Shown one piece after another: positions 1-9,055 of a stretch of DNA of 64,000 bases; positions within the stretch are counted from its first letter, which is position 1; the number at the start of each line of letters is the position of its first letter. A program made the position numbers and the translations under genes. The stretch covers positions 1 through 64,000 of the forward strand of contig NZ_JAUNTN010000021.1 in NCBI RefSeq assembly GCF_030538695.1, given 5' to 3'. The notes below the pieces were generated by a model. It searched no databases and had not been told where the DNA came from. It worked only from the letters and a program-made list of their open reading frames with translations. This DNA is from Paracoccus sp. (in: a-proteobacteria) (GTDB lineage: Bacteria; Pseudomonadota; Alphaproteobacteria; Rhodobacterales; Rhodobacteraceae).

Positions 1-42
1 CTGAACAATACAGAAAAATCCCGAAAAATAACGGCAAAGCTA

Positions 43-91
43 GGGGCGTAGCCCCCCGTCCTTCGGACTCCCCCCAGGATATTTGGGTGAA
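43..91. repeat. Intergenic hairpins followed by C-tract/AGGATATTT motif
   Basis: Two short hairpins lie in tandem: GGGGC-gta-GCCCC at 43-55 and GTCC-ttc-GGAC at 58-68. They are followed by a run of six C (70-75) and AGGATATTT. The same arrangement, a GC hairpin then CCCCC-AGAGGATATTT, recurs after folD at 18653-18691. I infer a family of intergenic elements, possibly terminators. The first 42 bases of the window hold no recognisable gene. Confidence 0.45.
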
Positions 92-104
92 GAAGAAAAC
101 CCGG

Positions 105-127
105 AAGGGGCCGCGCGAGCGGCCCTT
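105..127 (-). terminator. Probable Rho-independent terminator of rnr
   Basis: The sequence forms a hairpin with arms AAGGGGCCGC and GCGGCCCTT (one bulged G) around a GCGA loop. Read on the minus strand it is followed by a T-rich stretch (TTCCGGGTTTTCTTC). It overlaps the last codon of the RNase R gene, so it would end that minus-strand transcript. Confidence 0.5.
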
Positions 128-2402
128 ATCGTTTGCGGCGCAGGCGTTTTCGGCGGGCGTCATCCACGATTTTCTTGGATCGCGCCATGCCGGGTTTGCG
201 GCGCAGGCCCTTGCCCCGGCCACGGGGGCCTTGCGGCAGGGCCTTGCCTTCCAGCTCCAGCAGCTCCAGCAGCAGACCGCCGGTCAGGGGGACGGCCTCG
301 GTCAGACGGACCGTGACGCGCTGGCCAATGCCGATTTCCAGCCCGGTATCCGCACCGATCAGCATTTGCGCATCCGGGTCGTGGTGGAAATATTCATTGC
401 CGATCTCGCGGATGGGCAAGAGGCCGTCAGCGCCGGTTTCGTCCAACTTGATAAAGGCACCGAACTTCTGGATGCCGCTGATCCGGCCCGTCATCTCGGT
501 GCCGACACGATCAGACAGATAGGCCGCCAGATAACGGTCGGTGGTGTCGCGTTCGGCTGCCATGCTGCGGCGCTCGGTTTCGCTGATATGGGTGGCGGTG
601 TCGGACAGGGTTTCGATGTCATCCACCGACAGCCCGTCTGTCTTCCCGTTACGCCCCGCGCCCCATTTATGCCCGGAAATCAGCGCACGATGCACGATCA
701 GGTCGGAATAGCGCCGGATCGGGCTGGTGAAATGTGCATAAGACCGCAGCGCCAACCCGAAATGGCCGAAGTTTTCCGGGTGATAATACGCCTGCGTCAT
801 GCTGCGCAGGGTGGACATATTGATCAGCTCATCAAACTCGGACCCCTGAGCCTGCGCCAGCAGGCGGTTCAGGTGGTGGGTATGAAGCACTTGCCCCTTG
901 GCCAGGGTAAAGCCTGACGCCTCGGCCACTTCGCGCAGCGCATCCAGCTTTTCCGGGCTGGGTTCCTCGTGGACACGAAACAGCAGCGGGCGGCGCAACC
1001 GGGTCAGTTCCTCGGCAGCGGCCACATTGGCCAGCACCATCATCTCCTCGATCAGCCGGTGAGCGTCGAAGCGGTCGCGGAAACGGACGGATTTCACCCG
1101 TCCGTCGCGGGTCAGTTCGATCCGGCGTTCGGGCAGGTCCAGATCCAGCGGCTGCCGCCGCCGTCGCGCCGCTGTCAGCAGGTCATAGGCCGCAAACAAG
1201 GGCCGGATCACACTGTCCAGCAGCGGTTCGGTCGCCGCATCGGGCTGACCGTCCTGTGCCTGCTGCGCCTGTTCATAGGACAGGCTGGCAAGGCTGTTCA
1301 TCATGCCGCGATGAAAGCTGTGGCCGATCTTTTCACCCTGCGCATCCAGCCGCATCCGCACCGCAATCACCGGGCGGTCCACAGCTTCATGCAACGAACA
1401 GAGGTCGCCCGACAGCGCGTCGGGCAGCATCGGCACCACACGGTCGGGGAAATAGGTCGAGTTGCCACGCAGCCGTGCCTCTCGGTCCAGCGCAGTGCCG
1501 GGGCGGACGTAATGCGCCACATCGGCAATCGCCACCCATACCACCATGCCACCGGGGTTTTGCGGGTCGTCGTCAGGCATGGCCGCCACGGCGTCATCGT
1601 GATCGCGTGCGTCCGCCGGGTCGATGGTGACAAGCGGCAGATGGCGCAGATCCTCGCGCCCCTGCATGGTGGCAGGCTGTGCGGATTCGGCCTCGGCCAC
1701 CACCGCATCGGGGAAATCATCGGGGATGCCGTGCTGATGAATGGCAATCAGGCTCACCGATTTCGGGGCCGAGGGATCACCCAACACCTGCACGATCCGG
1801 GCATAGGGCAGGCCCATGCGGCCCTTGAGGCTGGCCTGTTCGGCCTCGACCAGTTCGCCATCCCTGGCACCATGGGTCGCGTCGGCACGCACCAGCCATT
1901 CGCGGTCGCTGCCCTTGTCGATCGGGGCGATGCGCCCGCCTTCGGTCGCCTTGCGGAAAATGCCCACGACCTTGATGCCGTTGCGCTCGATCTTGCGGAT
2001 CAGGCGGGCGACATAGGCGTGATCCTCGCCCCGGACTTCGGACAGGCGCGCCAGAAAGCGGTCGCCGGGGCCAAGCGCCGGGTCGGATTGGCGCGGGGCA
2101 TAAAGGATGCGCGGTTCCGGCCCGTCGCCCTGCCATTCCAGCGGCTTGGCGAACAGGTCGCCCGCCGCGTCTGGCTGTGTGATCTGCACCACCGAAACCG
2201 GCGGCAACCCATGCGCATCGTGGTAAACCTTGCGCTTGCGGCCCAGATGGCCTTCGGCCTCCAGCTCTTTCAGCAGGCGTTTCAACTCGATCCGCTCGGC
2301 GCCCTTGATGTTGAACGCCTTGGCAATGTCGCGTTTGGACCGGGCGTCGGGATGATCCGCCACCCAGTCGAGAATCTGTTTCTTGGATGGCAACTGTCCC
2401 AT
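126..2402 (-). CDS. rnr: Ribonuclease R (3'-5' exoribonuclease)
   Basis: 758 residues. RNase R degrades structured RNA processively from the 3' end in the cytoplasm and takes part in mRNA, rRNA and tmRNA-linked turnover. The N-terminus is a winged-helix/cold-shock region. The RNB catalytic core carries the metal-binding motif DPADARDHDD at residues 261-270. A C-terminal S1 domain (around GRISGIQKFGAFIKL) is followed by a very basic Lys/Arg tail. The length is close to the E. coli enzyme (about 813). The ATG start gives a normal N-terminus. It reads leftward, away from dapE, and ends in a hairpin. Confidence 0.95.
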   Translation of the reverse strand: MGQLPSKKQILDWVADHPDARSKRDIAKAFNIKGAERIELKRLLKELEAEGHLGRKRKVYHDAHGLPPVSVVQITQPDAAGDLFAKPLEWQGDGPEPRILYAPRQSDPALGPGDRFLARLSEVRGEDHAYVARLIRKIERNGIKVVGIFRKATEGGRIAPIDKGSDREWLVRADATHGARDGELVEAEQASLKGRMGLPYARIVQVLGDPSAPKSVSLIAIHQHGIPDDFPDAVVAEAESAQPATMQGREDLRHLPLVTIDPADARDHDDAVAAMPDDDPQNPGGMVVWVAIADVAHYVRPGTALDREARLRGNSTYFPDRVVPMLPDALSGDLCSLHEAVDRPVIAVRMRLDAQGEKIGHSFHRGMMNSLASLSYEQAQQAQDGQPDAATEPLLDSVIRPLFAAYDLLTAARRRRQPLDLDLPERRIELTRDGRVKSVRFRDRFDAHRLIEEMMVLANVAAAEELTRLRRPLLFRVHEEPSPEKLDALREVAEASGFTLAKGQVLHTHHLNRLLAQAQGSEFDELINMSTLRSMTQAYYHPENFGHFGLALRSYAHFTSPIRRYSDLIVHRALISGHKWGAGRNGKTDGLSVDDIETLSDTATHISETERRSMAAERDTTDRYLAAYLSDRVGTEMTGRISGIQKFGAFIKLDETGADGLLPIREIGNEYFHHDPDAQMLIGADTGLEIGIGQRVTVRLTEAVPLTGGLLLELLELEGKALPQGPRGRGKGLRRKPGMARSKKIVDDARRKRLRRKR

Positions 2403-2456
2403 GGCGATACCCTAACCCATGCCGCAGGCAAACGCATCAGGCTTATTTGCCCGCCA

Positions 2457-2876
2457 TCAAAGCGACCGCTGCATGTCCCGGTGCGGGATGCCCGCGTCGT
2501 CATAGACCGGGCCGAAGGGGACAAAACCCAACCGTTCATAAAAGGGAATTGCGTGGCATTGTGCGCCAAGCCGGGCCGTCGTGATACCGACATGCCCGCG
2601 CAGCAATTCCAGCGAAGCCATAATCAGCGCCGCGCCGCAGCCGGTGCCACGCGCCTCGGGCAGCACGCAGACACGGCCGATCTTGCCGGTGTCGCCCTTG
2701 ACCAGCACCCGCGCCGTGCCGATGGGGACGCCCTCCATCAGTGCCAGCAGATGTTCGGCCTGATCGTCCAGACCGTCCCATTCCAGTTCCTCGGGGACAT
2801 GCTGTTCCTCGATGAAAACGCGACGGCGGATCGTGCGGCAGGTGTCAATATCCGTGGTCGGCGTGACCTCAATCAT
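2457..2876 (-). CDS. GNAT-family N-acetyltransferase
   Basis: 139 residues from the ATG at 2876, chosen because it overlaps the dapE stop (TGA at 2869-2871) by eight bases, a sign of translational coupling. The protein is a single GNAT domain. The acetyl-CoA-binding region is around [18 protein letters not shown] (motif A, Gly-rich), and the C-terminal part [20 protein letters not shown] is typical of the ElaA/YjcF branch. The substrate cannot be read from sequence. The longer upstream frame is antisense to nothing useful and overlaps dapE out of frame, so it was not used. Confidence 0.85.
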   Translation of the reverse strand: MIEVTPTTDIDTCRTIRRRVFIEEQHVPEELEWDGLDDQAEHLLALMEGVPIGTARVLVKGDTGKIGRVCVLPEARGTGCGAALIMASLELLRGHVGITTARLGAQCHAIPFYERLGFVPFGPVYDDAGIPHRDMQRSL

Positions 2877-4014
2877 GGAAATACCTCTGCAAAATCTTGC
2901 CATAGATCGCCTGAAGCTGGCGCACCTGAGCGGCGGGGACACGCTCATCAACCTGATGCATGAACTGGCCGACCAGCCCGAACTCGACCACCGGGCAATG
3001 ATCCTTGACGAAACGCGCGTCCGAAGTGCCGCCCGAGGTGGACAGCTCCGGCACCCGTCCGGTTTCCTGTGCGACCACATCACGGATCAGATCGACAAAC
3101 GGGCCGGGCGCGGTCAGGAAAGCCTCGCCCGACACATCCGCGCCCAGGCTGATCGCCACGCCGGTTTCCACTGTCACCGCCGCGGCGCGGGCCTGCATAT
3201 CAGCGGTCAGGCTGGCCCCGCTGTGCAGGTCGTTGAACCGGATGTTGACCACCGCACGCGCCCGTTCCGGCACCACATTGCTGGCCGGATTGCCAACATC
3301 AAAACTCGTCACCTGCACGCCGGAAGGCTGGAAATGTTCGGTTCCCTGATCCAGCGGGGTTGCGGTCAGGCCGTCCAACAGCCGGATCAGCGCATGAACC
3401 GGGTTTTTCACCTTATGCGGATAGGCGGCATGACCCTGCACCCCCTTGGCGTCAAAGGTAAAGGTCACGCTGCCCCGACGGCCAATCTTCATCATCTCGC
3501 CCATGACTTCGGGGTTCGACGGCTCGCCCACCAGACAGACGGTCATCTGTTCACCATTGGCGGCCATCCAGTCCAGAAGCGCGCGGGTGCCATCGCGGCC
3601 CGGCCCTTCCTCGTCGCCGGTGATGGTCAGGATCACCGCACCATCGGGCGGCGTGGCCTGCACAAAATCGACCGCAGCCGCAACAAAGGCCGCCACGCCG
3701 GATTTCATATCCGTGGCCCCACGGCCCCAGATCATGCCGTTTTCCTCATGGCCCGAGAATGGCGGATGCGTCCAGCTTGCCGGATCGCCCGGTGGCACCA
3801 CATCGGTATGACCGTTAAAGCCAAAGGTCCGGGCCGCACCTTTCGCGCCCCAGCGGGCGAACAGATTCGGCGTGCCGTTGCGGTCTACGCGGTGACATTC
3901 GAACCCTGCGCCCTGCAACATTTGCTGCAACAGCACCAAAGCCCCGCCTTCTTCCGGCGTGACCGAGGGGCAGCGGATCAGGCGGGCGGTCAGGTCGGCA
4001 GCGTCGGTCATCAA
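2869..4014 (-). CDS. dapE: Succinyl-diaminopimelate desuccinylase
   Basis: 381 residues, the usual length for DapE. It hydrolyses N-succinyl-LL-2,6-diaminopimelate to LL-diaminopimelate and succinate, a step in lysine and peptidoglycan precursor synthesis. The M20 metallopeptidase signature is present: His69 and Asp71 in [13 protein letters not shown], then [10 protein letters not shown], the GDEEGP glutamates, and the late SGGTSDARF motif. It is transcribed with, and overlaps, the GNAT gene. It is divergent from the dehydrogenase gene at 4191; the 176 bases between hold AT-rich DNA near 4075-4100 that probably contains promoters for one or both. Confidence 0.95.
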   Translation of the reverse strand: MMTDAADLTARLIRCPSVTPEEGGALVLLQQMLQGAGFECHRVDRNGTPNLFARWGAKGAARTFGFNGHTDVVPPGDPASWTHPPFSGHEENGMIWGRGATDMKSGVAAFVAAAVDFVQATPPDGAVILTITGDEEGPGRDGTRALLDWMAANGEQMTVCLVGEPSNPEVMGEMMKIGRRGSVTFTFDAKGVQGHAAYPHKVKNPVHALIRLLDGLTATPLDQGTEHFQPSGVQVTSFDVGNPASNVVPERARAVVNIRFNDLHSGASLTADMQARAAAVTVETGVAISLGADVSGEAFLTAPGPFVDLIRDVVAQETGRVPELSTSGGTSDARFVKDHCPVVEFGLVGQFMHQVDERVPAAQVRQLQAIYGKILQRYFHD

Positions 4015-4190
4015 GTGATTCCTGTGATTTTACATGAGTTAACGCTGGATCGGTTCCAGTTCCAAGCGGTTTTGCACAATTTCGTATAGTTATATTCATG
4101 CGTCACGCGACGCTTGAACGCATTATAGTTGCGCGACGGCCGCGAAGGCCCTATCCATGCTGCAACGCCGCATCTGATCCAAGGCCAGCC

Positions 4191-5813
4191 ATGACCCAGA
4201 CACTTTCCGACGCTCAATCCGTCCTGCCAGAAATCGAATCGCTGCTGGAGGCCGCCACCACCTTCACCCGCGATGCCGTCAGCCGCGACGGCAAGCCTGA
4301 TGCCGAATTGCTGGAAATGCACCAGCACGCCGCACATGCGCTGTCATGGCTGACGACCTATGTTCAGGCGCTGAGGCAGTTGACGGCATGGGCCGAACGC
4401 CTGACCAGCGCGGGCAGCTTTACCGAAACCGAACGGCTGATCCTGCAAATTGGTATGGGTGAATATCTGGCGCAAATCGCCGGCGGCATCCCGATGAGTC
4501 AGACCGAGTTTGCCCGCCTCTCGGACCTTGGGCAAAGCTGGCAGCCCTCTGACCTTGCGCGGCACCTGATGGCCGGGAACAATCCGGCGGCGCGGATGAA
4601 GCTGGCGCAGATCATGGCCGACACGCAGGGCAGCGCGACCTTTGGTGCCACCGGGCTGGACGAGGATCTGGAGATGATCCGCGACCAGTTCCGCCGCTGG
4701 GCCGACGACCGCGTGGTGCCCAATGCCCATGAATGGCACCTGAAGGATGAGCTGATCCCGATGGAGATTATCAGCGAACTGGCGGAAATGGGCGTATTCG
4801 GCCTGACCATCCCCGAGGATTTCGGCGGGCTTGGCATGTCCAAGGCAGCAATGGTCGTGGTCAGCGAGGAACTCTCGCGCGGCTATATCGGCGTCGGCTC
4901 GCTTGGGACACGCAGCGAGATCGCCGCTGAACTGATTCTGGCGGGTGGCACCGACGACCAAAAGGCGCAATGGCTGCCGCGGCTGGCCAGCGGGGAAATC
5001 CTGCCCACCGCCGTTTTCACCGAGCCGAACACCGGCAGCGACCTTGGCAGCCTGCGCACCCGTGCGGTGCAGACCACTGATGGCTGGGAAATCACCGGCA
5101 ACAAGACATGGATCACCCATGCCGCCCGCACCCATGTGATGACCCTGCTGGCGCGAACCGACCCGAACACGACCGACTGGCGCGGGTTGTCGATGTTTCT
5201 GGCCGAGAAAACCCCCGGCACCGAAACCGACCCCTTCCCCACCCCCGGCATGACCGGCGGCGAGATCGAGGTGCTGGGTTATCGCGGCATGAAGGAATAC
5301 GAGCTTGGCTTTGACGGGTTCAAGGTCAAGGCTGAAAACCTGCTGGGCGGGCAGACGGGTCAGGGCTTCAAACAATTGATGCAGACCTTTGAATCGGCAC
5401 GTATTCAGACCGCCGCCCGCGCCATTGGCGTGGCGCAGAACGCGGTGGAAATCGGGCTGCAATACGCGCTGGACCGCAAACAGTTCGGAAAGGCGCTGAT
5501 CCATTTCCCGCGTGTCGCGGATAAACTGGCGCTGTCGGCGGTGGAAATCATGATCGCCCGGCAACTGACCTATTTCGCCGCATGGGAAAAGGACCACGAC
5601 CGCCGCTGCGATCTGGAGGCAGGGATGGCCAAGCTGCTGGGCGCACGGGTGGCGTGGGCTGCGGCGGATAACGCGCTGCAAATCCACGGCGGCAACGGCT
5701 TTGCGCTGGAATATCAGATCAGCCGTGTGCTGTGCGATTCGCGTATCCTGAACATCTTTGAGGGCGCGGCCGAGATTCAGGCTCAGGTCATCGCCCGGCG
5801 GCTGATCGGGTAA
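4191..5813 (+). CDS. mcd: (2S)-methylsuccinyl-CoA dehydrogenase
   Basis: 540 residues from the ATG at 4191; upstream in-frame codons look non-coding. The C-terminal two thirds (from about residue 155) form a complete acyl-CoA dehydrogenase: FAD/substrate segments FTEPNTGSDLGS and GNKTWITHA, Arg-rich ARIQTAARAIG, and the likely catalytic base in NIFEGAAEIQ. The first 150 residues are an extra helical extension absent from ordinary acyl-CoA dehydrogenases. This extension and the length match Mcd, which oxidises (2S)-methylsuccinyl-CoA to mesaconyl-CoA in the ethylmalonyl-CoA pathway of acetate assimilation in Rhodobacteraceae. No other pathway gene is adjacent. An unspecified acyl-CoA dehydrogenase remains the alternative. 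Confidence 0.8.
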   Translation: MTQTLSDAQSVLPEIESLLEAATTFTRDAVSRDGKPDAELLEMHQHAAHALSWLTTYVQALRQLTAWAERLTSAGSFTETERLILQIGMGEYLAQIAGGIPMSQTEFARLSDLGQSWQPSDLARHLMAGNNPAARMKLAQIMADTQGSATFGATGLDEDLEMIRDQFRRWADDRVVPNAHEWHLKDELIPMEIISELAEMGVFGLTIPEDFGGLGMSKAAMVVVSEELSRGYIGVGSLGTRSEIAAELILAGGTDDQKAQWLPRLASGEILPTAVFTEPNTGSDLGSLRTRAVQTTDGWEITGNKTWITHAARTHVMTLLARTDPNTTDWRGLSMFLAEKTPGTETDPFPTPGMTGGEIEVLGYRGMKEYELGFDGFKVKAENLLGGQTGQGFKQLMQTFESARIQTAARAIGVAQNAVEIGLQYALDRKQFGKALIHFPRVADKLALSAVEIMIARQLTYFAAWEKDHDRRCDLEAGMAKLLGARVAWAAADNALQIHGGNGFALEYQISRVLCDSRILNIFEGAAEIQAQVIARRLIG

Positions 5814-5905
5814 CGCCTGCGCCGCGCCTGTTCGGGCATAAGGAAAGTTGCGCCATTCGGCAGGATGCTCGTCCAGCAGAGCGTCCTGCGCAGGCCATAT
5901 GTGAT

Positions 5906-6076
5906 ATGTCGAACCTGCAAGCGACTTTGCCGTGGAACCTGTTCAACTCGGCGGATATGGGGCCGCACCACGGCCAGCGGCGCCACGGCCACCACGCTTG
6001 CCGCGCTGGAAATGGAAGCTCTGGTCCCAAGCATGCAGACTGGCTAGAAGAAGCCGACAGAAAGGACCAGCCATGA
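5906..6076 (+). CDS. Possible 56-residue His-rich small protein
   Basis: An ATG frame of 56 codons whose TGA stop overlaps the ATG of the next gene (ATGA at 6073-6076), the arrangement of coupled genes. The product starts MSNLQATLPWNLFNSADMGP, has a His/Gly/Arg-rich middle with nine histidines in all, and ends in a charged segment (ADWLEEADRKDQP). The ribosome site is weak (a GCAGG eleven bases upstream). I recognise no family. The overlap supports it; the weak start and lack of homology knowledge count against it. Confidence 0.35.
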   Translation: MSNLQATLPWNLFNSADMGPHHGQRRHGHHACRAGNGSSGPKHADWLEEADRKDQP

Positions 6077-6636
6077 CCCCCGAAGCCATCACCGCCCTGT
6101 TCACCCGCGACGGCCAGTTCCGCTGCGCCCGCTGGGGACGGCCGGTTGCGCCGGTGATCTTTGGACTGGCCGATGAAACGCTGGATATTTTCCGCAGTGT
6201 GCTGCGGGCGGGGTTCGCCCATGCCCGCCACCCGATGACCGATACCGACCCCGAAATGGGGGCCAATCTGTTCCTGTTCTTCTGCCGCGACTGGTCGGAA
6301 CTGGATCCGGTGCCTGATCTGGACCGGCTGACCGGCCAGCCCGACCTTGCCGCGCGGTTGCGGGCGGAAAACGCCGGGCAGTTTCGCATGTTCCGTTTTG
6401 ATCCCGATGGCGGCATCCGCGCCTGCCTGTATTTCCTGCGCATCCCCGATAATACCGACCTGCACCCCGCCGCGCTGGCCGAGGTGATTTTCACCCGTGC
6501 CGCGCTGAGCTTTGCGCAGGATCAGGCCGTCACGCCCGAGCTGGCGGCGCTGATCCGCGCCGCCTATGACCCGGCGCTGCCGGTCTGCGCCACGGATGCC
6601 AGCCACGCCCTGCGCCTTGCCGCGCGGATGGCGTAA
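6073..6636 (+). CDS. Conserved-looking hypothetical protein
   Basis: 187 residues from the ATG at 6073, preceded by AAAGGACC as ribosome site. The product is soluble in appearance, without signal peptide or membrane segment, and has a well-balanced composition with good codon bias, so it is a real gene. Segments such as NLFLFFCRDWSELDPVPDL and FDPDGGIRACLYFLRIPD suggest a folded alpha/beta protein. I do not recognise the family and assign no function. It sits between mcd and a DJ-1-like gene and may be coupled to the small frame upstream. Confidence 0.75.
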   Translation: MTPEAITALFTRDGQFRCARWGRPVAPVIFGLADETLDIFRSVLRAGFAHARHPMTDTDPEMGANLFLFFCRDWSELDPVPDLDRLTGQPDLAARLRAENAGQFRMFRFDPDGGIRACLYFLRIPDNTDLHPAALAEVIFTRAALSFAQDQAVTPELAALIRAAYDPALPVCATDASHALRLAARMA

Positions 6637-6690
6637 GGAACCGCCCCTGCCCACGCTGCGTTCCCTTCACCCATCGCAAAGGAGCGCGTT

Positions 6691-7362
6691 ATGAAAATCC
6701 TGATCGTCCTGACCTCGCACGACCAGCTTGGCAATACCGGCCAGAAAACCGGCTTTTGGCTGGAGGAGTTCGCCGCCCCCTATTACGTTTTCAAAGATGC
6801 CGGGGCCGAAATCACGCTGGCTTCGCCCAAGGGCGGGCAACCGCCGCTGGACCCGAAATCCGACGCCCCCGATGCGCAGACCGATGAAACCCGCCGCTTT
6901 CTGGCCGACCCAGAGGCGCAGCAGGCGCTGGCAAACACGCTGCGGCTGGCAGAGGTGGATAGCTCGGGCTTTGACGCGGTGTTTTATCCCGGCGGACATG
7001 GGCCATTGTGGGATCTGGTGAATGACGCCAACAGCCAGCACCTGATCGCCGCTTTTGCCGACAGCGGCCGCCCGGTCGGTGCGGTCTGCCATGCACCTGC
7101 GGTTCTGCGCGATGTCACGACCGGCGCCGTGCCGCTGGTCAAAGGCCGCCGCGTGACCGGCTTTACCAACAGCGAGGAAGCCGCCGTCGGCCTGACCGAA
7201 GTGGTCCCGTTCCTGCTGCAAGACGCGCTGACGGATCAGGGTGCGGATTTCAGCCAAGGCCCGGATTTTGCGCCCTATGTGGTCGTGGACGGCAAGCTGG
7301 TCACGGGCCAGAACCCGGCCAGTTCCGCCCCTGCGGCCAAGGCCCTTCTGGACCTGCTGTAA
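6691..7362 (+). CDS. DJ-1/PfpI (Hsp31-like) family protein
   Basis: 223 residues, ribosome site AAAGGAGCG before the ATG. It has the class I glutamine amidotransferase-like fold of the DJ-1/PfpI family: GFWLEE with a candidate acidic partner (Glu25/26), the FYPGGHGPLWDL segment, and the nucleophile elbow AVCHAPAV with Cys133-His134. This branch (Hsp31/glyoxalase III-like, or type 1 glutamine amidotransferase-like) acts in methylglyoxal detoxification or as a stress chaperone/deglycase; which activity applies here is inference. It lies alone between an unknown gene and the tol operon. Confidence 0.85.
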   Translation: MKILIVLTSHDQLGNTGQKTGFWLEEFAAPYYVFKDAGAEITLASPKGGQPPLDPKSDAPDAQTDETRRFLADPEAQQALANTLRLAEVDSSGFDAVFYPGGHGPLWDLVNDANSQHLIAAFADSGRPVGAVCHAPAVLRDVTTGAVPLVKGRRVTGFTNSEEAAVGLTEVVPFLLQDALTDQGADFSQGPDFAPYVVVDGKLVTGQNPASSAPAAKALLDLL

Positions 7363-7416
7363 CGCCTGCGCAGGCGCGGGCTTTCCCCGGCCCGCGCCGC
7401 GCCTTATGCTGGTGCC

Positions 7417-7800
7417 ATGACACATCGCATCCAGATCCGCGTCTATTACGAAGACACCGACCTTGCCGGGATCGTCTATTACGCCAATTATCTGCGCTTT
7501 ATCGAACGCGCCCGCACCGAATGGGTGCGCGGGCTTGGCATAGATCAGTCGCGGCTGAAGGCTGAAACCGGCGTGGTTTTCGCCGTCCGCCGGGTCGAGG
7601 CCGATTATCTGTCCCCCGCCCGTTTCGACGACCTGCTGACCGTGACCACCGCGCCCGAGGTGGTCCGCCCCGCCAGTATCACGGTGCTGCAATCGGTCCT
7701 GCGCGGTGAACAGGAACTGTTCCGGGCGCGGGTCACGCTGGCGGCTTTGGGGCCAAACATGCGTCCGGTGCGGCTGCCAAAGGCGCTGACGCAAGGTTGA
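7417..7800 (+). CDS. ybgC: Tol-Pal-associated acyl-CoA thioesterase
   Basis: 127 residues of hot-dog fold, the usual YbgC size. The active-site signature VYYEDTDLAGIVYYANYL and following ERARTEWVR are intact. YbgC hydrolyses acyl-CoA at the inner membrane and is nearly always the first gene of the tol-pal cluster, as here: tolQ begins 82 bases downstream. The gap contains a short GACGGACGGACGGA tandem run just before the tolQ start. Confidence 0.93.
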   Translation: MTHRIQIRVYYEDTDLAGIVYYANYLRFIERARTEWVRGLGIDQSRLKAETGVVFAVRRVEADYLSPARFDDLLTVTTAPEVVRPASITVLQSVLRGEQELFRARVTLAALGPNMRPVRLPKALTQG

Positions 7801-7882
7801 TACCATCGTGTGCAACTGCCGCGTGAACATTCCGCGCGGGGCTGGTATGGGATGCGAAACGCGATTTTGACGGACGGACGGA

Positions 7883-8578
7883 ATGGATCAGGTTATGGGA
7901 CAGGCGCAAGCAGTGGATTTCTCGCTGGTATCGCTTTTCATGCGCGCCTCGCCGGTGGTGCAGATCGTCATGGTGCTGCTGATTCTGGCTTCGGTGTGGG
8001 CCTGGGCGGTGATTATCCAGAAATGGCTGACCTTTACCGCCGCCCGCCGCGATGCCTCACGCTTTGACCGTGCCTTCTGGTCGGGGCAACCGCTGGATGA
8101 CCTTTACGACCGGATCGGGGACAAGCCCTCGGGCGCGGCGGAACGCATCTTTGCCGCCGGGATGCAGGAATGGCGGCGCAGTCAAGACGGCATGGACGGG
8201 CTGATCCCCGGCGCGGGCCAGCGCATCGACCGGGTGATGAATGTTGCCATCGCCCGCGAAGAAAACCGCCTGACCCGTGGCCTTGGTATCCTTGCCAGCG
8301 TCGGCGCGACCGCACCTTTCATCGGGCTGTTCGGCACCGTCTGGGGCATCAAGAACGCCTTTGAAGGCATCGCCATGACCCAGAACACCAGCCTTGCCGT
8401 TGTCGCGCCCGGCATTGCCGAGGCCCTTCTGGCCACCGCTTTGGGCCTTCTGGCCGCGATTCCGGCGGTGATCTTTTACAACAAACTGTCCGGCGATGCT
8501 GACCGGATCGTGACCCGCTATGACGGTTTCGCGGATGAGTTCGCCACCATCCTGTCGCGGCAACTGGCCGAGGATTAA
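7883..8578 (+). CDS. tolQ: Tol-Pal system inner-membrane protein TolQ
   Basis: 231 residues, MotA/TolQ/ExbB family. Three membrane segments are visible: about residues 20-45 (VVQIVMVLLILASVWAWAVI), 130-155 and 170-195 (GIAEALLATALGLLAAIPAV). With TolR it forms the proton-driven motor that energises TolA and holds the outer membrane to the cell wall during division. tolR follows after three bases. A second ATG four codons downstream is possible, but the first gives the N-terminus expected for relatives. Confidence 0.95.
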   Translation: MDQVMGQAQAVDFSLVSLFMRASPVVQIVMVLLILASVWAWAVIIQKWLTFTAARRDASRFDRAFWSGQPLDDLYDRIGDKPSGAAERIFAAGMQEWRRSQDGMDGLIPGAGQRIDRVMNVAIAREENRLTRGLGILASVGATAPFIGLFGTVWGIKNAFEGIAMTQNTSLAVVAPGIAEALLATALGLLAAIPAVIFYNKLSGDADRIVTRYDGFADEFATILSRQLAED

Positions 8579-8581
8579 GGG

Positions 8582-9052
8582 ATGAGCGCCCGCGCCTCGA
8601 ACCGCTCGCGCCGGCACCGCCGCGCCCGCCGCAAACCAATGGCCGAGATCAACGTCACGCCCTTTGTCGATGTGATGCTGGTGCTGCTGATCGTGTTCAT
8701 GGTCGCCGCACCGATGCTGACCGTGGGGGTGCCGCTGGATCTGCCGCGCACCGCCGCGCAGCCGGTGCCGAATGAACCCGAGGAACCGCTGACCATCAGC
8801 ATCCCCGCCTCTGGCCCGATCATGCTGATGGAATCCGAGGTCACGGATACCGAGCTGCTGGACCGGCTGCGCCCGTTGGCCGACGCCCGCAACGGCGCGC
8901 GGATTTTCCTGCGGGCCGACGGTGCGGTGTCCTATGCCCGCGTGATGCAGGTCATGGGGGCGCTGAACGGCGCGGGTTACGCCAATCTGGTTCTGGTCAC
9001 GGATACCGGCGGCCCTGCTATGGGTGGGCCAGCCACGGGTGGGCAGGACTGA
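8582..9052 (+). CDS. tolR: Tol-Pal system protein TolR
   Basis: 156 residues, ExbD/TolR family. A basic cytoplasmic N-terminus (SRRHRRARRKPMAEINVTPF) leads into one membrane helix that holds the conserved proton-pathway aspartate in FVDVMLVLLIVFMV. The rest is the periplasmic domain (LPRTAAQPVPNEPEEPLTI and on). It works with TolQ. It is spaced three bases from tolQ and three bases from tolA, so the three are one transcript. Confidence 0.95.
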   Translation: MSARASNRSRRHRRARRKPMAEINVTPFVDVMLVLLIVFMVAAPMLTVGVPLDLPRTAAQPVPNEPEEPLTISIPASGPIMLMESEVTDTELLDRLRPLADARNGARIFLRADGAVSYARVMQVMGALNGAGYANLVLVTDTGGPAMGGPATGGQD

Positions 9053-9055
9053 CCC

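Noticed and set aside
969..2963. Long plus-strand frame opposite RNase R and the acetyltransferase
   Set aside because: Antisense shadow of high-GC coding sequence; the opposite strand has intact, well-known proteins.
4072..4096. TTGCAC and TATATT as a promoter of mcd
   Set aside because: The spacing is only 13 bases; the AT-rich area is probably a promoter but I cannot place the boxes.
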